A DNA stretch of 64,000 nt from Bolinopsis microptera. Taxonomy: Eukaryota; Ctenophora; Tentaculata; Lobata; Bolinopsidae. Location of the stretch: positions 15,581,837-15,645,836 of the forward strand of contig NC_087073.1 in the NCBI RefSeq assembly GCF_026151205.1, given 5' to 3'. The notes below the pieces were generated by a model. It did no database searches and was not told where the DNA came from. It saw nothing but the letters and a program-made list of their open reading frames with translations. Below, piece after piece: positions 35,558 through 47,350 of the stretch (within the stretch, counting starts at the first letter, position 1; each line of letters opens with the position of its first letter). The position numbers were made by a program, and so were the translations under genes.

Positions 35558-36586
35558 ATGACGATCTTTGGAGAGAATTTTATTGGGTACCCTAACGGAA
35601 CAATCCAGCAAGACGAACCAACGGAAGCCTCATGCAACGACATCTTCTTTATATCACTGACCCTCAACCTCCTTATCACCACAATAATAAACCCCGTGGT
35701 GCTATCTATCCGACTAAAAACTGCAGCACGGAGCATACCCAGCTTCCTAACATCCTTCCTGATGGTAACAGACCTGGTCACCAACACCTATTTCCCCGTA
35801 CTATGGGGATACAAGCTGCTGAGGGGGAAGGAGGAAGATAAACTGGTCTATCTGCTAACCACGCCCTACGAGGTATTCAACACGTGCCTGCTTGAGATCG
35901 TGTCCATTCTCTCAGTCTGGTACGTGGCAGTTTTGAGTAACCTGGCTAAGGACAGTATACTCCATCCACTGAAGAGGAGATCCGTGAAGAGAATTAAAGG
36001 TATCATCGTCGGAGGGACCGGTTCTGTTGTGGTTTTGGTAATCACTGTGGTTGCAGTTTTCTTGGTGGTACTGCCCGAGCATTTTGATTTAACCATGATA
36101 TTTTCCAGATATAATCAAAAAGTTGGTGATCTTCAAAACATAGCAATCCAAATTTTCTTGGCAATACGAAGTGTTTGTATTGTCCAGATCATCTCATCGT
36201 ACCTCCACGTAGCGTACAAGCTGATGATAAAGAAATCAGGGATGGAGGAGACAAGAGTTCAAAGAGAGAAAGGAGGTAGGGCCGCTCTAGCCATGAGCCT
36301 CGCTGCTATCGCGGGGTACATATTCGAGCTTACAACAAAATTTACCCCATACTGGGCACAAGGAAACTTAAATTATTACAACGGTTTCATTATTAATTGC
36401 TTCATACCGTCGATGCTAGCAGCGTACAATTCGTTCATTCAGCTAGCTCTGGTGAATGAAGTGAAGAAACGGTTCACACCAAATAGATCAGGAGGAGTTG
36501 TTGCTCCAGTTCAGCACACAAGAGCTTGTGAGTTGGATCATGAGGATGATGTTATTCAAAATAACAATGCTGGGACTGAACTTTGA
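35558..36586 (+). CDS. Seven-helix receptor, class A-like (copy 1)
   Basis: An intronless 342-residue protein with seven hydrophobic helices at roughly 28-55, 63-90, 103-130, 144-172, 192-220, 242-262 and 272-300. The N-terminus has NGT. Helix 1 has an N..NP-like pattern and helix 2 an Asp (MVTDLV). After helix 3 there is no DRY box (SNLAKDS then HPL), which is divergent. Helix 7 has NCFIPSMLAAYNSF instead of NPxxY. It is therefore a divergent orphan receptor of the plasma membrane; the ligand is unknown. It lies between sulfatase copies and was duplicated with them. Confidence 0.75.
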   Translation: MTIFGENFIGYPNGTIQQDEPTEASCNDIFFISLTLNLLITTIINPVVLSIRLKTAARSIPSFLTSFLMVTDLVTNTYFPVLWGYKLLRGKEEDKLVYLLTTPYEVFNTCLLEIVSILSVWYVAVLSNLAKDSILHPLKRRSVKRIKGIIVGGTGSVVVLVITVVAVFLVVLPEHFDLTMIFSRYNQKVGDLQNIAIQIFLAIRSVCIVQIISSYLHVAYKLMIKKSGMEETRVQREKGGRAALAMSLAAIAGYIFELTTKFTPYWAQGNLNYYNGFIINCFIPSMLAAYNSFIQLALVNEVKKRFTPNRSGGVVAPVQHTRACELDHEDDVIQNNNAGTEL

Positions 36587-36615
36587 AGCACAGGATTTCA
36601 GTTTTAACTGACCGG

Positions 36616-36943
36616 CAGAGATGTGCACCGTGTTACTTTTAGGCGGCGGCGGTCAGGACGCCAAAATTGGTCGGCGGCGGTGGTCTGACCGCGGTCTGAC
36701 TACTAGATATCCAAACCGCGGTCTACTGTGAACATGATGGTAATTTGGTTGTTTAACTGATGTATATGAATCGATTTCTTAATATCACTCTACATTGAAG
36801 AACTAATTAATTTATTGTTAACAGCTGTATTTGTTGATCTGACGGCCAATACCTCAAAGTCATAGACCGCGGTCTGGGTCAAAATTTCGCGGCGGCGGTC
36901 TGGGTCAACATTTCGCGGCGGCGAATCGAGGTGCACGTCTCTG
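36616..36943. mobile_element. GC-rich MITE (hAT-like termini), copy 1
   Basis: The ends CAGAGATGTGCACC (36616) and GGTGCACGTCTCTG (to 36943) are inverted repeats differing at one position. The inside is rich in GGCGGCGGTCTGG and the palindrome GACCGCGGTC. No clear target duplication is visible. An equivalent copy in the duplicated unit (41059-41389) shows that the insertion preceded the duplication. Confidence 0.65.
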
Positions 36944-37225
36944 GTAAAGAACTATATATGGTGATGTGTTAACAAGAATGGTTCTTGGTAGAATTGTGTT
37001 CCGTTATTTCTCTAAAACTTGTACTTGATTAATTTAAATAGGTTCAGATTATATCTTTCAAAATATGAAATTTAACACCCAAGCCAGTGGGTACTGCCAA
37101 CGATAAGATTCTAGGTTTATGATAAACAGAAAATGTGGTATATATAATCGAATCACCGCTTTACTTTCCTTCAAGGGATTTTATTACTTGAGTTGTAATT
37201 CATTGGCAATTTATTTGCAAGAATT

Positions 37226-39012
37226 ATGATTTGCTTTGCTTTTCTTTGTGCTCTATCGATAGTGCAGTCTGCCAATTCTGAAGAGAAGCAGCCTAATATC
37301 ATTTACATTCTGAGCGATGATCTGGGACATGGAGACCTTGGTTTTGCTGGAGGGAAAATCAAAACACCAAACTTGGATAAACTGGCAAATGAAGGTAGGG
37401 ACTCAGAAAAACACGGAAATTCAACCCCAAATCAATTATACAACAAGCAGAATGAATAAATAGTCTGTAAGAAATTAAATGATTATGAAAACGACTTTGG
37501 TTTACATCTGATTTGACGAGCTGTAAAATTACAGGTGTGCTCCTAAAACAGCACTACGTCCAGCCGATTTGCTCTCCCACCCGGAGTGCTCTAATGTCAG
37601 GCAGGTATCCAATACACACAGGACTTCAGCATTTCGTCATTCTTCCAGGTCAACCCTGGGGGCTTCCTCTTGACGAGACTATTATTCCTCAAATACTTAA
37701 GGAGTACAACTACTCAACTCATGCTGTGGGAAAGTGGCATCTTGGCATGCACACATGGTCCTACACCCCTGCACATCGTGGGTTCGATGACTTCTTTGGG
37801 TACTATCTGGGAAGTCAGGACTACAACACCCACATAAGAGGCGGAGGATATGATCTGAGGAGTGATTATTGGGATGAAAACGGTCAGTTCGTTGACGATG
37901 TGAGATATGATCTTAAGGGACAGTACAGCACGGAGCTTTACACTCAGCGGATGGTAGATCTGATCTCTGACAAGAAGGCTCAAAAGAACCCCTTCTTTAT
38001 TTATATGGCCTATCAAAACGTACACGCTCCTCATATGGTCCCTCAGAGGTACATAGACCAGTATTCGACCCATATAAAAGATGGACAGGAGAAAACCTTC
38101 GCAGCGATGGTCAGTGCAATGGACGAAGGGATAGGAAACATAACCGCAGCACTGGAGGCAGCAGGTTTGGCTGATAACACCGTCATCGTATTCAGCTCTG
38201 ACAATGGAGCAGACGTAGAATGTGTAGAGACGGTCACTGCCAGTAATTTCCCTTACAGAGGAGGCAAGCGTTCTCTTTATGAGGGCGGGCTTAGATCTCC
38301 TTCATTTGTATGGGCTGGAGGTCGACTAGCTCATGCAACATCCAACGCTCTCATTCACGTTACTGATTGGCTTCCCACATTTTGGGGTCTTGCTAGTCTG
38401 CAAGGGAAGCTAAAGCCAAACAACCCCATCAAAACTAAATCACTAGATGGTGTAAATCAGTGGCAGACAATATCAGAGAACAAAGCTTCGGAGAGGACGG
38501 AGATCCTGCTCAACATTGATCCTTATCCCCAACGTTGTGGGCACCAGCTTCCTAACTACGGGATCAGATGGAAGGAATGGAAACTCATCTTAGGATCAGG
38601 GGGTCCTCCGAACGGCTGGTACCCAGCTCCAAGACTGAACGATCTCGAGACCGCGGACAGAACTTGCCACAAACCTATCGCAGGCCTCGTGGAGCTATAC
38701 AATATCGAGCTGGATCCTTACGAACGTAGAAATGTGTCCGACCGCTACCCTCACCTTGTAAAGAAGCTAACTCACAAGTTGATGGCGTACAATGCAACTG
38801 CTGTTCCACCAGGGAACATGGCAACCGACCCAGCTTCCGACCCCATACATTTCAACCACACATGGATGCCTTGGATGGAAGATGGGGAGGAAGTAGGGGA
38901 GAATTTGAGGAAGAACTTGTGGGAGATGGAAGAGTACAACTGGGTCCAAATGGAGGTGGAAGAGCTGCCGGACCCTTGCTACCAGGTTGTGAATAATGGT
39001 GTAGATTTATGA
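37226..39012 (+). CDS. Arylsulfatase B-like sulfatase, intact (copy B)
   Basis: Exons 37226-37394 and 37535-39012 join in phase 1 (GAAG|GTAGGG to ATTACAG|GTG), giving 548 residues. It has a signal peptide (about 1-16), then metal-binding Asp31-Asp32 (ILSDD). The formylglycine site is Cys69 in CSPTR, matching C-x-P-x-R. Lys123 and His125 lie in GKWHLG, His220 in NVHAPH, and Asp279-Asn280 in FSSDNG. All known sulfatase active-site positions are present. The sequence around [12 protein letters not shown] is of the ARSB/ARSI/ARSJ type, so a lysosomal or secreted enzyme cleaving sulfate esters of glycosaminoglycan-like substrates is likely; the substrate is not shown. Confidence 0.9.
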
Positions 39013-40003
39013 GCTTCAACAAACTAGTTCAGAGTGATCAATATGATTTAACGAACAACTATGAACTGTGCTTATTTTTTACTTTTCCATGGTTATGTCA
39101 ATAAATCTAACAAGATTTTAACAAGGTAGAAAAAAATGAAAGGTTTCGCTTATTGTTTGTAAAAAGTAGGTGCTTGAATTTTGTTGTGTTCTCTGAGCCA
39201 TTATAGTAATCATTTATTTTTTATTTCTTTTCTAAAATTTTAGAAAATCTGTTAAACAGATAGTTAATTGGGAATGGAAGCATTCAGTAAAATAAAACTA
39301 CCAAGTCACAAGCGTTTTTACTTATTTTAGCAAATGTGGAAAAACGTCACCCAAAATTTTTAGAACTGGTTATTTAATTGAGTGAAATTGGAATTACGGA
39401 AAAAGTTATAGTACAGCAACAGAGATCTGAAGAATATTATTTCAATATTTGATAACTTATCTTGGAGCTGTATTGAATTTATAGTAGAGATTTAGTATAT
39501 AATAGCCTGGGGTCCCCAGGTAAATAAAGACTTTAAATTATGGGTCCACGTGCATCATAGTCGTTCACTAAGAGTATAGAACGCGAACCCTTGCTAATTA
39601 TAAATATGATTAGAGATGATCTGCACGATCAGTCTATCTAGAATTATAAAAGGTCCAACGAAACAAGAATCAATTATTGAACAGCTGGCATCCCAACACC
39701 ATTTATCTTATATTTCTTATTTTCCACTTAACTCGACTCCAGTTTAATTAATTTTCCAACACGTGCCTTCCAGTATCAATCTATTAGTATTCGTCTTGCA
39801 GGTGTTTTTTATCTTTACGAGCTGATCCAAATAGGTGGCTCCTTAGTGTCTTACAGTCTTACGATAATTGCTGAGAGGTTTCCTTACGTTTGCTCTTTTT
39901 TCAGTTTCGTCGGTTTTTATCAATAATGGTAGTCATTGTATAGATTTGAAAAAATGTAGGACGGTCGCTACAATTAATTTAAAATTCGTACCAGATTTCA
40001 AAC

Positions 40004-41029
40004 ATGACGATCTTTGGAGAGAATTTTATTTGGTACGCTAACGGAACAATCCAAGACGAACCAACGGAAGCCTCATGCAACTACATCTTCTTCATATCAC
40101 TGTCCCTCAATCTCCTCATCACCACAATAATAAACCCCGTGGTGCTATCTATCCGACTAAAAACTGCAGCACGGAGCATACCCAGCTTCCTAACATCCTT
40201 CCTGATGGTAACAGACCTGGTCACCAACACCTATTTCCCCGTACTATGGGGATACAAGCTGCTGAGGGAGAAGGAGGAAGATAAACTGGTCTATCTGACA
40301 ACCACGCCCTACGAGGTATTCAACACGTGCCTGCTTGAGATCGTGTCCATTCTCTCGGTCTGGTACGTGGCAGTTTTGAGTAACCTGGCTAAGGACAGTA
40401 TAATCCATCCACTGAAGAGGAGATCCGTGAAGAGAATTAAAGGTATCATCGTCGGAGGGACCGGTTCTGTTGTGGTCTTGGTAATCACTGTGGTTGCAGT
40501 TTTCGTGGTGGTACTGCCCGAGCATTTAACCATGATATTTTCCAGATATAATCAAAAAGTTGGTGATCTTCAAAACATAGCAATCCAAATTTTCTTGGCA
40601 ATACGAAGTGTTTGTATTGTCCAGATCATCTCACCGTACCTCCACGTAGCGTACAAGCTGATGATAAAGAAATCAGGGATGGAGGAGACAAGAGTTCAAA
40701 GAGAGAAAGGAGGTAGGGCCGCTTTAGCCATGAGCCTCGCTGCTATCGCGGGGTACATATTCGAGCTTACAACAAAATTTACCCCATACTTGGCACAAGG
40801 AAACTTAAATTATTACAACAGTTTCATTATTAATTGCTTCATACCGTCGATGCTAGCAGCGTACAATTCGTTCATTCAGCTAGCTCTGGTGAATGAAGTA
40901 AAGAAACGGTTCACACCAAATAGATCAGGAGGAGTTGTTGCTCCAGTTCAGCACACAAGAGCTTGTGAATGTGAGTTGGATCATGAGGATGATTATATTC
41001 AAAATAACAATGCTGGGACTGAACTTTGA
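40004..41029 (+). CDS. Seven-helix receptor, class A-like (copy 2)
   Basis: This is the 341-residue twin of the receptor at 35558-36586, on the same strand and 4,446 bp downstream. Differences are few: one Gln missing near the N-terminus, a two-residue deletion after helix 4 (EHL against EHFDL), and two extra residues near the C-terminus. It is fully open. The conserved features and the lack of DRY and NPxxY are the same as in copy 1. That both copies are intact suggests recent origin or constraint. Confidence 0.75.
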   Translation: MTIFGENFIWYANGTIQDEPTEASCNYIFFISLSLNLLITTIINPVVLSIRLKTAARSIPSFLTSFLMVTDLVTNTYFPVLWGYKLLREKEEDKLVYLTTTPYEVFNTCLLEIVSILSVWYVAVLSNLAKDSIIHPLKRRSVKRIKGIIVGGTGSVVVLVITVVAVFVVVLPEHLTMIFSRYNQKVGDLQNIAIQIFLAIRSVCIVQIISPYLHVAYKLMIKKSGMEETRVQREKGGRAALAMSLAAIAGYIFELTTKFTPYLAQGNLNYYNSFIINCFIPSMLAAYNSFIQLALVNEVKKRFTPNRSGGVVAPVQHTRACECELDHEDDYIQNNNAGTEL

Positions 41030-41058
41030 AGCACAGGATTTCAGTTCTAACTGACCGG

Positions 41059-41389
41059 CAGAGATGTGCACCGTGTTACTTTTAGGCGGCGGTGGTCTGG
41101 ACGCCAAAATTGGTCGGCGGTGGCGGTCTGACCGCGGTCTGACTACTAGATATCCAAACCGCGGTCTACTGTGTACATGGTGGTAATTTGGTTGTTTAAC
41201 TGATGTATATGAATCGATTTCTTAATATCACTCTACATTGAAGAACTAATTAATTTATTGTTAACAGCTGTATTTGTTGATCTGACGGCCAATACATCAT
41301 AGTCATAGACCGCGGTCTGGGTCAAAATTTCGCGGCGGCGGTCTGGGTCAACATTACGCGGCGGCGGCGAATCGAGGTGCACGTCTCTG
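41059..41389. mobile_element. GC-rich MITE (hAT-like termini), copy 2
   Basis: This is the duplicated copy of the element at 36616-36943 with the same termini. It was carried along in the segmental duplication and is not an independent insertion. Confidence 0.65.
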
Positions 41390-41671
41390 GTAAAGAACTA
41401 TATATGGTAATGTGTTAACAAGAATGGTTCTTGGTAGAATTGTGTTCCGTTATTTCTCTCAAACTTGTACTTGGTTAATTTATATAGGTTCAGATTGCAT
41501 CTTTCAAAATATGAAATTTAACACCCAAGCCAGTGGGTACTGCCAACGATAAGATTCTAGGTTTATGATAAACAGAAAATATGGTATATATAATCGAATA
41601 ACCGCTTTACTTTCCTTCAAGGGGTTTTATTACTCGAGTTGTAATTCATTGGCAATTTATTTGCAAGAATT

Positions 41672-43472
41672 ATGATTTGCTTTGCTTTTTTTGGTACTCT
41701 ATCGATAGTACAGTCTGCCAATCCTGAAGAGAAGCAGCCTAATATCATTTACATTCTGAGCGATGACCTGGGCCATGGAGACCTTGGTTTTACTGGAGGG
41801 AGAATCAAAACACCAAACTTGGATAAACTGGCAAATGAAGGTAGGGACTCAGAAAAACACGGAAATTCAACCCCAAATCAATTATACAACAAGCAGAATG
41901 AATAAAGAGTCTGTAAGAAATTAAATGATTATGAAAACGACTTTGGTTTACATCTGATTTGACGAGCTGTAAAATTACAGGTGTGCTCCTAAAACAGCAC
42001 TACGTCCAGCCGATTTGCTCTCCCACCCGGAGTGCTCTAATGTCAGGCAGGTATCCAATACACACAGGACTTCAGCATTTCGTCATTCTTCCAGGTCAAC
42101 CCTGGGGGCTTCCTCTTGACGAGACTATTATTCCTCAAATACTTAAGGAGTACAACTACTCAACTCATGCTGTGGGAAAGTGGCATCTTGGCATGCACAC
42201 ATGGTCCTACACCCCTGCACATCGTGGGTTCGATGACTTCTTTGGTACTATCTGGGAAGTTCAGGACTACCACACCCACATAAGAGGCGGAGGATATGAT
42301 CTGAGGATGATTCTTGGGATGAAAACGGTCATTCGTTGACGATTGTGAGATATATCTAAAGGGACAGTACAGCAAGGAGCTTTACACTCACGGATGGTAG
42401 ATCTGATCTCTGACAAAAGGCTCAAAAAACACCTTCTTTATTATATGGCCTTATCAAAACGAACACCGCTCCTCATATGGTCCCTCAGAGGTACAATAGA
42501 CCAGTATTCGACCCATATAAAAGATGGACAGGAGAAAACCTTCGCAGCGATGGACAGTGCAATGGACAGGGGATAGGAAACATAACCGCATCACTGGAGG
42601 CAGCAGTTTTTTTTTATATTTTTTGGCTGATAACACCGTCCACGTACTTCGCTCTGACAATGAGCAGACGTAGAATGTGAGAGACGGTCACTGCCAGTAA
42701 TTTCCCTTACAGAGAGGCAGCGTTCTCTTCATGAGGGGCCGGGCTAGATCTCCTTCATTTGTATGGGCGGAGGTCGACTAGCTCATGCAACATCAACGCT
42801 CTCATTCACGTAACTGGATTGCTTCCCACATTTGGGGTCTTGCTAGTCTGCAAGGGAAGCTAAAGCCCAAACAACCCCATCAAAACTAAATCTCTAGGAT
42901 GGTGTAACATCAGTGGCAGACAATTATCAGAGAACAAAGCTTCGGAGAGGACGAGATCCTGCTCAAACATTGATCTTATCCCCACGTTTGTGGGCACCAG
43001 CTTCCAAACTACGGGAACAGATGGGAAAGAATGGAAACTCATCTTAGGACAGGGGTCCTCCGAACGGCTGGTACCCAGCTCCAAGACTGACGATCTCGAG
43101 AAGACCGCGACAGAACTTGCCACAAACCCTATCGCAGGCCTCGTGGAGTTTACAATATCGAGCTGGATCCTTACGAACGAAGAAATGTGTCCGACCGCTA
43201 CCCTCACCTTGTAAAGAAGCTAACTCACAATTTGATGGCGTACAATTGCAACTGCTGTTCCATCCCAGGGAACATGGCAACCGACCCAGCTATCCAGACC
43301 CCAACATTTTCAACCACACATGGATGCCTTGGATGGAAAGATGGGGAGGAAGTAGGGAGAATTGAGGAAGAACATTTGGGAGATGGAATAGTACCACTGG
43401 GTCCCAATTGGAGGTGGAAGAGCTGCCGGACCCTGCTACCAGCAGGTTGTGAATAACGATGTAGATTTATGA
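41672..43472 (+). pseudogene. Arylsulfatase copy C with many small indels
   Basis: Exon 1 (41672-41840) and the first 260 bp of exon 2 (from 41981) are nearly identical to copy B, including CSPTR and GKWHLG. From about 42243 to 43450 dozens of one- or two-base insertions and deletions break the frame, while substitutions stay rare; one insertion adds a T-rich stretch at about 42607-42623. The stop (TGA at about 43470) is still recognisable. Real decay would raise substitutions as well, and the flanks are clean. I think unpolished long-read consensus or mis-assembly is more likely than a natural pseudogene. Confidence 0.7.
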
Positions 43473-44179
43473 GCTTTGAGTGATACAACAAACAAATTCA
43501 GGATTCAATTAACTTGACAAAAAAATGTATTTCTTATTTCAGTGTTTTTAAAGGTTAACTGTCGAGATCGAATCAAAAGGTTTCCGAAACAGATCTGACT
43601 AATAATTTGTATAAATAAGTTTTTTAATGTTTTAATGTTATTTATATTTTAACTCGTTTTTTTTCATATTATGCACGGTGGGCTCGATTGAGCGATAGAA
43701 ATAGAGGGTACTTGAATTGATAATTTCCGACAATGAAGGAAGCTTTTCTGCAAGTTGAATGGAAAGTTTAAAGGTTTGAGCAAATGTAGAAGAGCAGCAA
43801 ATAGTTTTACAACATGGACTTGATTGATGTTTTTATTTTAAAACAAAACATAGACATTAGAAACCTACAAGTCCTACATAAAACTAAAATCTAAAAAGGT
43901 GTGAAACACTGTGGATTTCTGTAAATGTTTGCACAGTTTTTGGTGAATTTGTTTTCCGTTACGTCATTCAAACATGTGCTTGATTCAGCGTAGGGTTTGG
44001 CAGCGATTAGGGAGCTCCGTTATAGGCGCGCGGTTCCTTCGAGAGTGAAATTTTGTACCCATCGTATAAAGGGCGGGGGTGAGGCAACGTAGTTTTCTCG
44101 TATAAGGGGGTGGACATGCGCGTTTCCCGTGTTTATGCGCGGCGTTACGGCGGTGACTCAAATTCATTATTGAAGAGCT
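43473..44179. other. Spacer between sulfatase copies C and D
   Basis: This spacer differs from the duplicated spacers and carries no receptor copy, so the 4.4-kb unit ends at copy C. The last 130 bp before copy D are more GC-rich. No gene is seen. Confidence 0.4.
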
Positions 44180-45993
44180 ATGATTTGTTTCGTTGTTCTT
44201 TGTGCACTGTCGATAGTGCAGTCTGTAACATTTGACAAGAGGCAGCCTAATATCATTTACATTCTGAGCGATGATCTGGGCCATGCAGACGTCGGTTTTA
44301 CTGGAGGGAAAATCGAAACACCAAACTTGGATAAACTGGCAAAAGAAGGTAAGGAAACAGATAAAACGCATGTTGATCATTGAACCACAAAAACCACTGT
44401 CAAACAAAATCCGGCAAAACGATTTGAAGTTGTATTATCAAAAAATTATGATAACAAACATGACTTTCATAAGAATCCAACAAAAAACAGCTTGAGCTAG
44501 ATTTTATGCGCTGTAAAATTACAGGTGTGCTCCTAAAACAGCACTACGTTCTTCCAGTCTGTTCTCCAACTCGAGGAGCTCTGATGTCAGGTAGGTATCC
44601 GATACACACGGGTATGCAACACGGAATCATCCATCCAGGTGAACCCTGGGGTCTTCATCTGGACGAGACCATCATCCCTCAGGTGTTAAAGGAGTACAAC
44701 TACTCAACTCATGCTGTGGGAAAGTGGCATCTTGGTATGCACACATGGTCCTACACCCCTGCACATCGTGGGTTCGATGACTTCTTTGGGTATTATCTGG
44801 GAAGTCAGGACTACAACACCCACATAAGGGGCGGAGGATATGATCTGAGAGACGATTACTGGACTAAGAAAGGCAAGTTCGTTGACGATGTGAGATATGA
44901 TTTAAAGGGACAGTACAGCACGGAGCTTTACACTCAGCGGATGGTAAATCTGATCTCTGACAAGAAGGCTCAAAAGAACCCCTTCTTTATTTATATGGCC
45001 TATCAAAACGTACACGCTCCTCATATGGTCCCACAGAGGTACATAGACCAGTATTCGACCCATATAAAAGATGGACCGGAGAAAACCTTCGCAGCGATGG
45101 TCAGTGCAATGGACGAAGGGATAGGAAACATAACCGCAGCACTGGAGGCAGCAGGTTTGGCTGATAACACCGTCATCGTATTCAGCTCTGACAATGGAGC
45201 ACATGTTGGTTATGTGAAACATATTACAGGTAGCAATTATCCGTTCAGAGGCGGTAAACGCTCTATTTACGAGGGTGGGATCAGGTCTCCTTCATTTGTA
45301 TGGGCTAGAGGTCGACTAGCTCATGCAACATCCAATGCTCTCATTCACGTTACTGATTGGCTGCCCACATTTTGGGGTCTTGCTAGTCTGCAAGGGAAGC
45401 TAAAGCCAAACAACCCCATCAAAACTAAATCACTAGATGGTGTAAATCAGTGGCAGACAATATCAGAGAACAAAGCTTCGGAGAGGACGGAGATCTTACT
45501 GAATATTGATCCTTATCCTCTTGGTAGCAGGCACCCACTTCCTACCTATGGTATCATATGGAAAGAGTGGAAACTAATCTTAGGATCAGGGGGTCCCCCG
45601 GACGGCTGGTACCCTGCACCAAGTCTGAATGAGGTGGACCGGGCTTGTCACAGACCAGTGAATGGCTATGTAGAACTGTACAACATCGAGCTGGATCCAT
45701 ACGAACATAAAAATGTGTCTGATCGCTACCCTCACCTTGTAAAGAAGCTAACTCACAAGTTGATGGCATACAATGCAACTGCTGTTCCACCAGGGAATAC
45801 TAAACATGACCCAGCTTCAAGTCCTAAGAATTTCAACCACACATGGATGCCTTGGATGAAAGATGGGGAGGAAGTAGGGGAGAATTTGAGGAAGAACTTT
45901 TGGGAGATGGAAGAGTACAACTGGGTTCAGATAGAGGTGGAAGAGCTGCCGGACCCTTGCTACCAGGTTGTGAATAACGATGTAGATATATGA
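44180..45993 (+). CDS. Arylsulfatase B-like sulfatase, intact (copy D)
   Basis: Exons 44180-44348 and 44525-45993 join in phase 1 (GAAG|GTAAGG to ATTACAG|GTG), giving about 545 residues. The signal peptide is [15 protein letters not shown]. The catalytic CSPTR, GKWHLG and FSSDNGA motifs are present. It is the most diverged copy (for example [18 protein letters not shown] in place of [18 protein letters not shown]), but mid-exon stretches are nearly identical to copy B, which suggests gene conversion. Its promoter region differs from those of B and C. Confidence 0.9.
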
Positions 45994-46493
45994 GCTATGA
46001 CGGAAACTATGCATAGCAATTTTTGGAGAAGAATAACATCAACATGTACACTGCGAGAGTACGATCAAAACTATAATATTGGGGGCTTGCTACGCTCAAG
46101 CTGAATATAATGATTTATGTTGATTCATGATTATTTTGATGAGTTTAAAATGCAAATGTTTTCAAAATGGCTTATTCTTATAGTGTTTGAATGGCGTCAG
46201 TGAATTGTTTCTCCTTGTTCTTTTTAAGGATTCTATATCTATATAAAGATATAAGAAACTGATCTAGTAGGCCGGGAAGTAACAAGTATTTTTAAAATAT
46301 TTAAAAAAGTAGACATTAATTGGAATCGTAATTACTAAATTCAGGACCGCTAAATGATAGCAACAGATATACAGCAAACAAAATTTCAACATTTCAGAAA
46401 TATCTTTGTGTAAAATATGTATCTTGGAGACAGCTAGTGTTACTGTTGACACGTTAAAAAAATCTAAAAAAGTTAGGAGCCAGTAATATTCAG

Positions 46494-47306
46494 TTGACTA
46501 ACAGATCTCAACTACCAGGGCTAGGAGAGGAGACAATTGAAGAAGACAGTCACAGTGCCATCTCACTGGATGTGGACAGAACCCCTGGAGGTGACTCCTC
46601 CAGCACCAGCTCCAGACAAGTCAGCCCTCACTTGAGGATCCTGAGGGGACTCAGCAGAAAACTCCACGTTATAACCTCCACTATATCCAAACAAGATACT
46701 GAGATCAGCATGGGCTCCAGTAATGTCTTTTGTAGAAGCAAAACCGCTCCTCGGAGGGTAAGTTTAGAGAAGGGAACGAGCACTTTTTCAATGAACACTT
46801 CAGCAGAAACCAGTCAGGGAAGACAGGCAACAACACCAAGTTCTAACGACCGGAGCACGCCCTCTCTCTGGTATGAAAACATCACAACCCCTCTGAAAGC
46901 GTCCAAGAACATGTTCCGAGGAATGTTTGCAGATCTCCAAGACAAGACTTCTTCCACTTTTGGAGGGTGCACGCCGCGCACCGCACGTTTTTGCTCTGAT
47001 GCGGACGACTTGAATCTAAATGAGCACTTGTATGGTGGCCGGGGTATGAGCATGGAGTCTCGAGTTATTGGCTTGACATCATATCCTGTAGAGGATATTG
47101 AGGACGAGACGTTTCAAGAAACAGAGGGGGAGGTGTTCGGCAACAGAAATGTCACACCAGCAAGACAGTCTGATAGAATATCAAGGGACAATTGTACACA
47201 ACCAGCGGAAACTATAGCCAAAAGCCAGAGCACTGGTAATATAAGTGATTTTGGATTTGACCCAAAAATAAAATTCAACAATTTTGTACTTGATAGTAGT
47301 CTTTAG
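46494..47306 (+). CDS. Last exon, Ser/Thr-rich intracellular-type protein
   Basis: An acceptor (AATATTCAG, ending 46493) opens 270 codons to TAG at 47304-47306. The frame continues upstream without an ATG, so this is an internal-to-terminal exon. The protein is rich in Ser, Thr, Arg and acidic residues, with no Cys pattern or membrane segment. It has basic patches (SRKLHV, SKTAPRRVS) and likely phosphorylation sites, as in a cytoplasmic regulatory tail. I do not recognise a domain. The 5' exons must lie upstream, so the sulfatase/receptor cluster may sit within or beside its introns. A transposon starts 44 bp after the stop. Confidence 0.6.
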   Translation: MTNRSQLPGLGEETIEEDSHSAISLDVDRTPGGDSSSTSSRQVSPHLRILRGLSRKLHVITSTISKQDTEISMGSSNVFCRSKTAPRRVSLEKGTSTFSMNTSAETSQGRQATTPSSNDRSTPSLWYENITTPLKASKNMFRGMFADLQDKTSSTFGGCTPRTARFCSDADDLNLNEHLYGGRGMSMESRVIGLTSYPVEDIEDETFQETEGEVFGNRNVTPARQSDRISRDNCTQPAETIAKSQSTGNISDFGFDPKIKFNNFVLDSSL

Positions 47307-47350
47307 CCGTTAATTCTTTCATTAGCTTTTACGCACAATTTTTCGTTTAA

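Larger units (their letters stand above)
33728..43470. repeat. Tandem segmental duplication, 4,446-bp period
   Basis: Matching landmarks are offset by about 4,446 bp: receptor starts 35558 and 40004, sulfatase exon 1 starts 37226 and 41672, exon 2 starts 37535 and 41981. Each unit runs from mid-exon 2 of one sulfatase through the receptor to mid-exon 2 of the next (about 33728-38174, 38175-42620, then a partial third to 43470). Non-coding spacers are nearly identical, so the event is recent. Confidence 0.9.
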
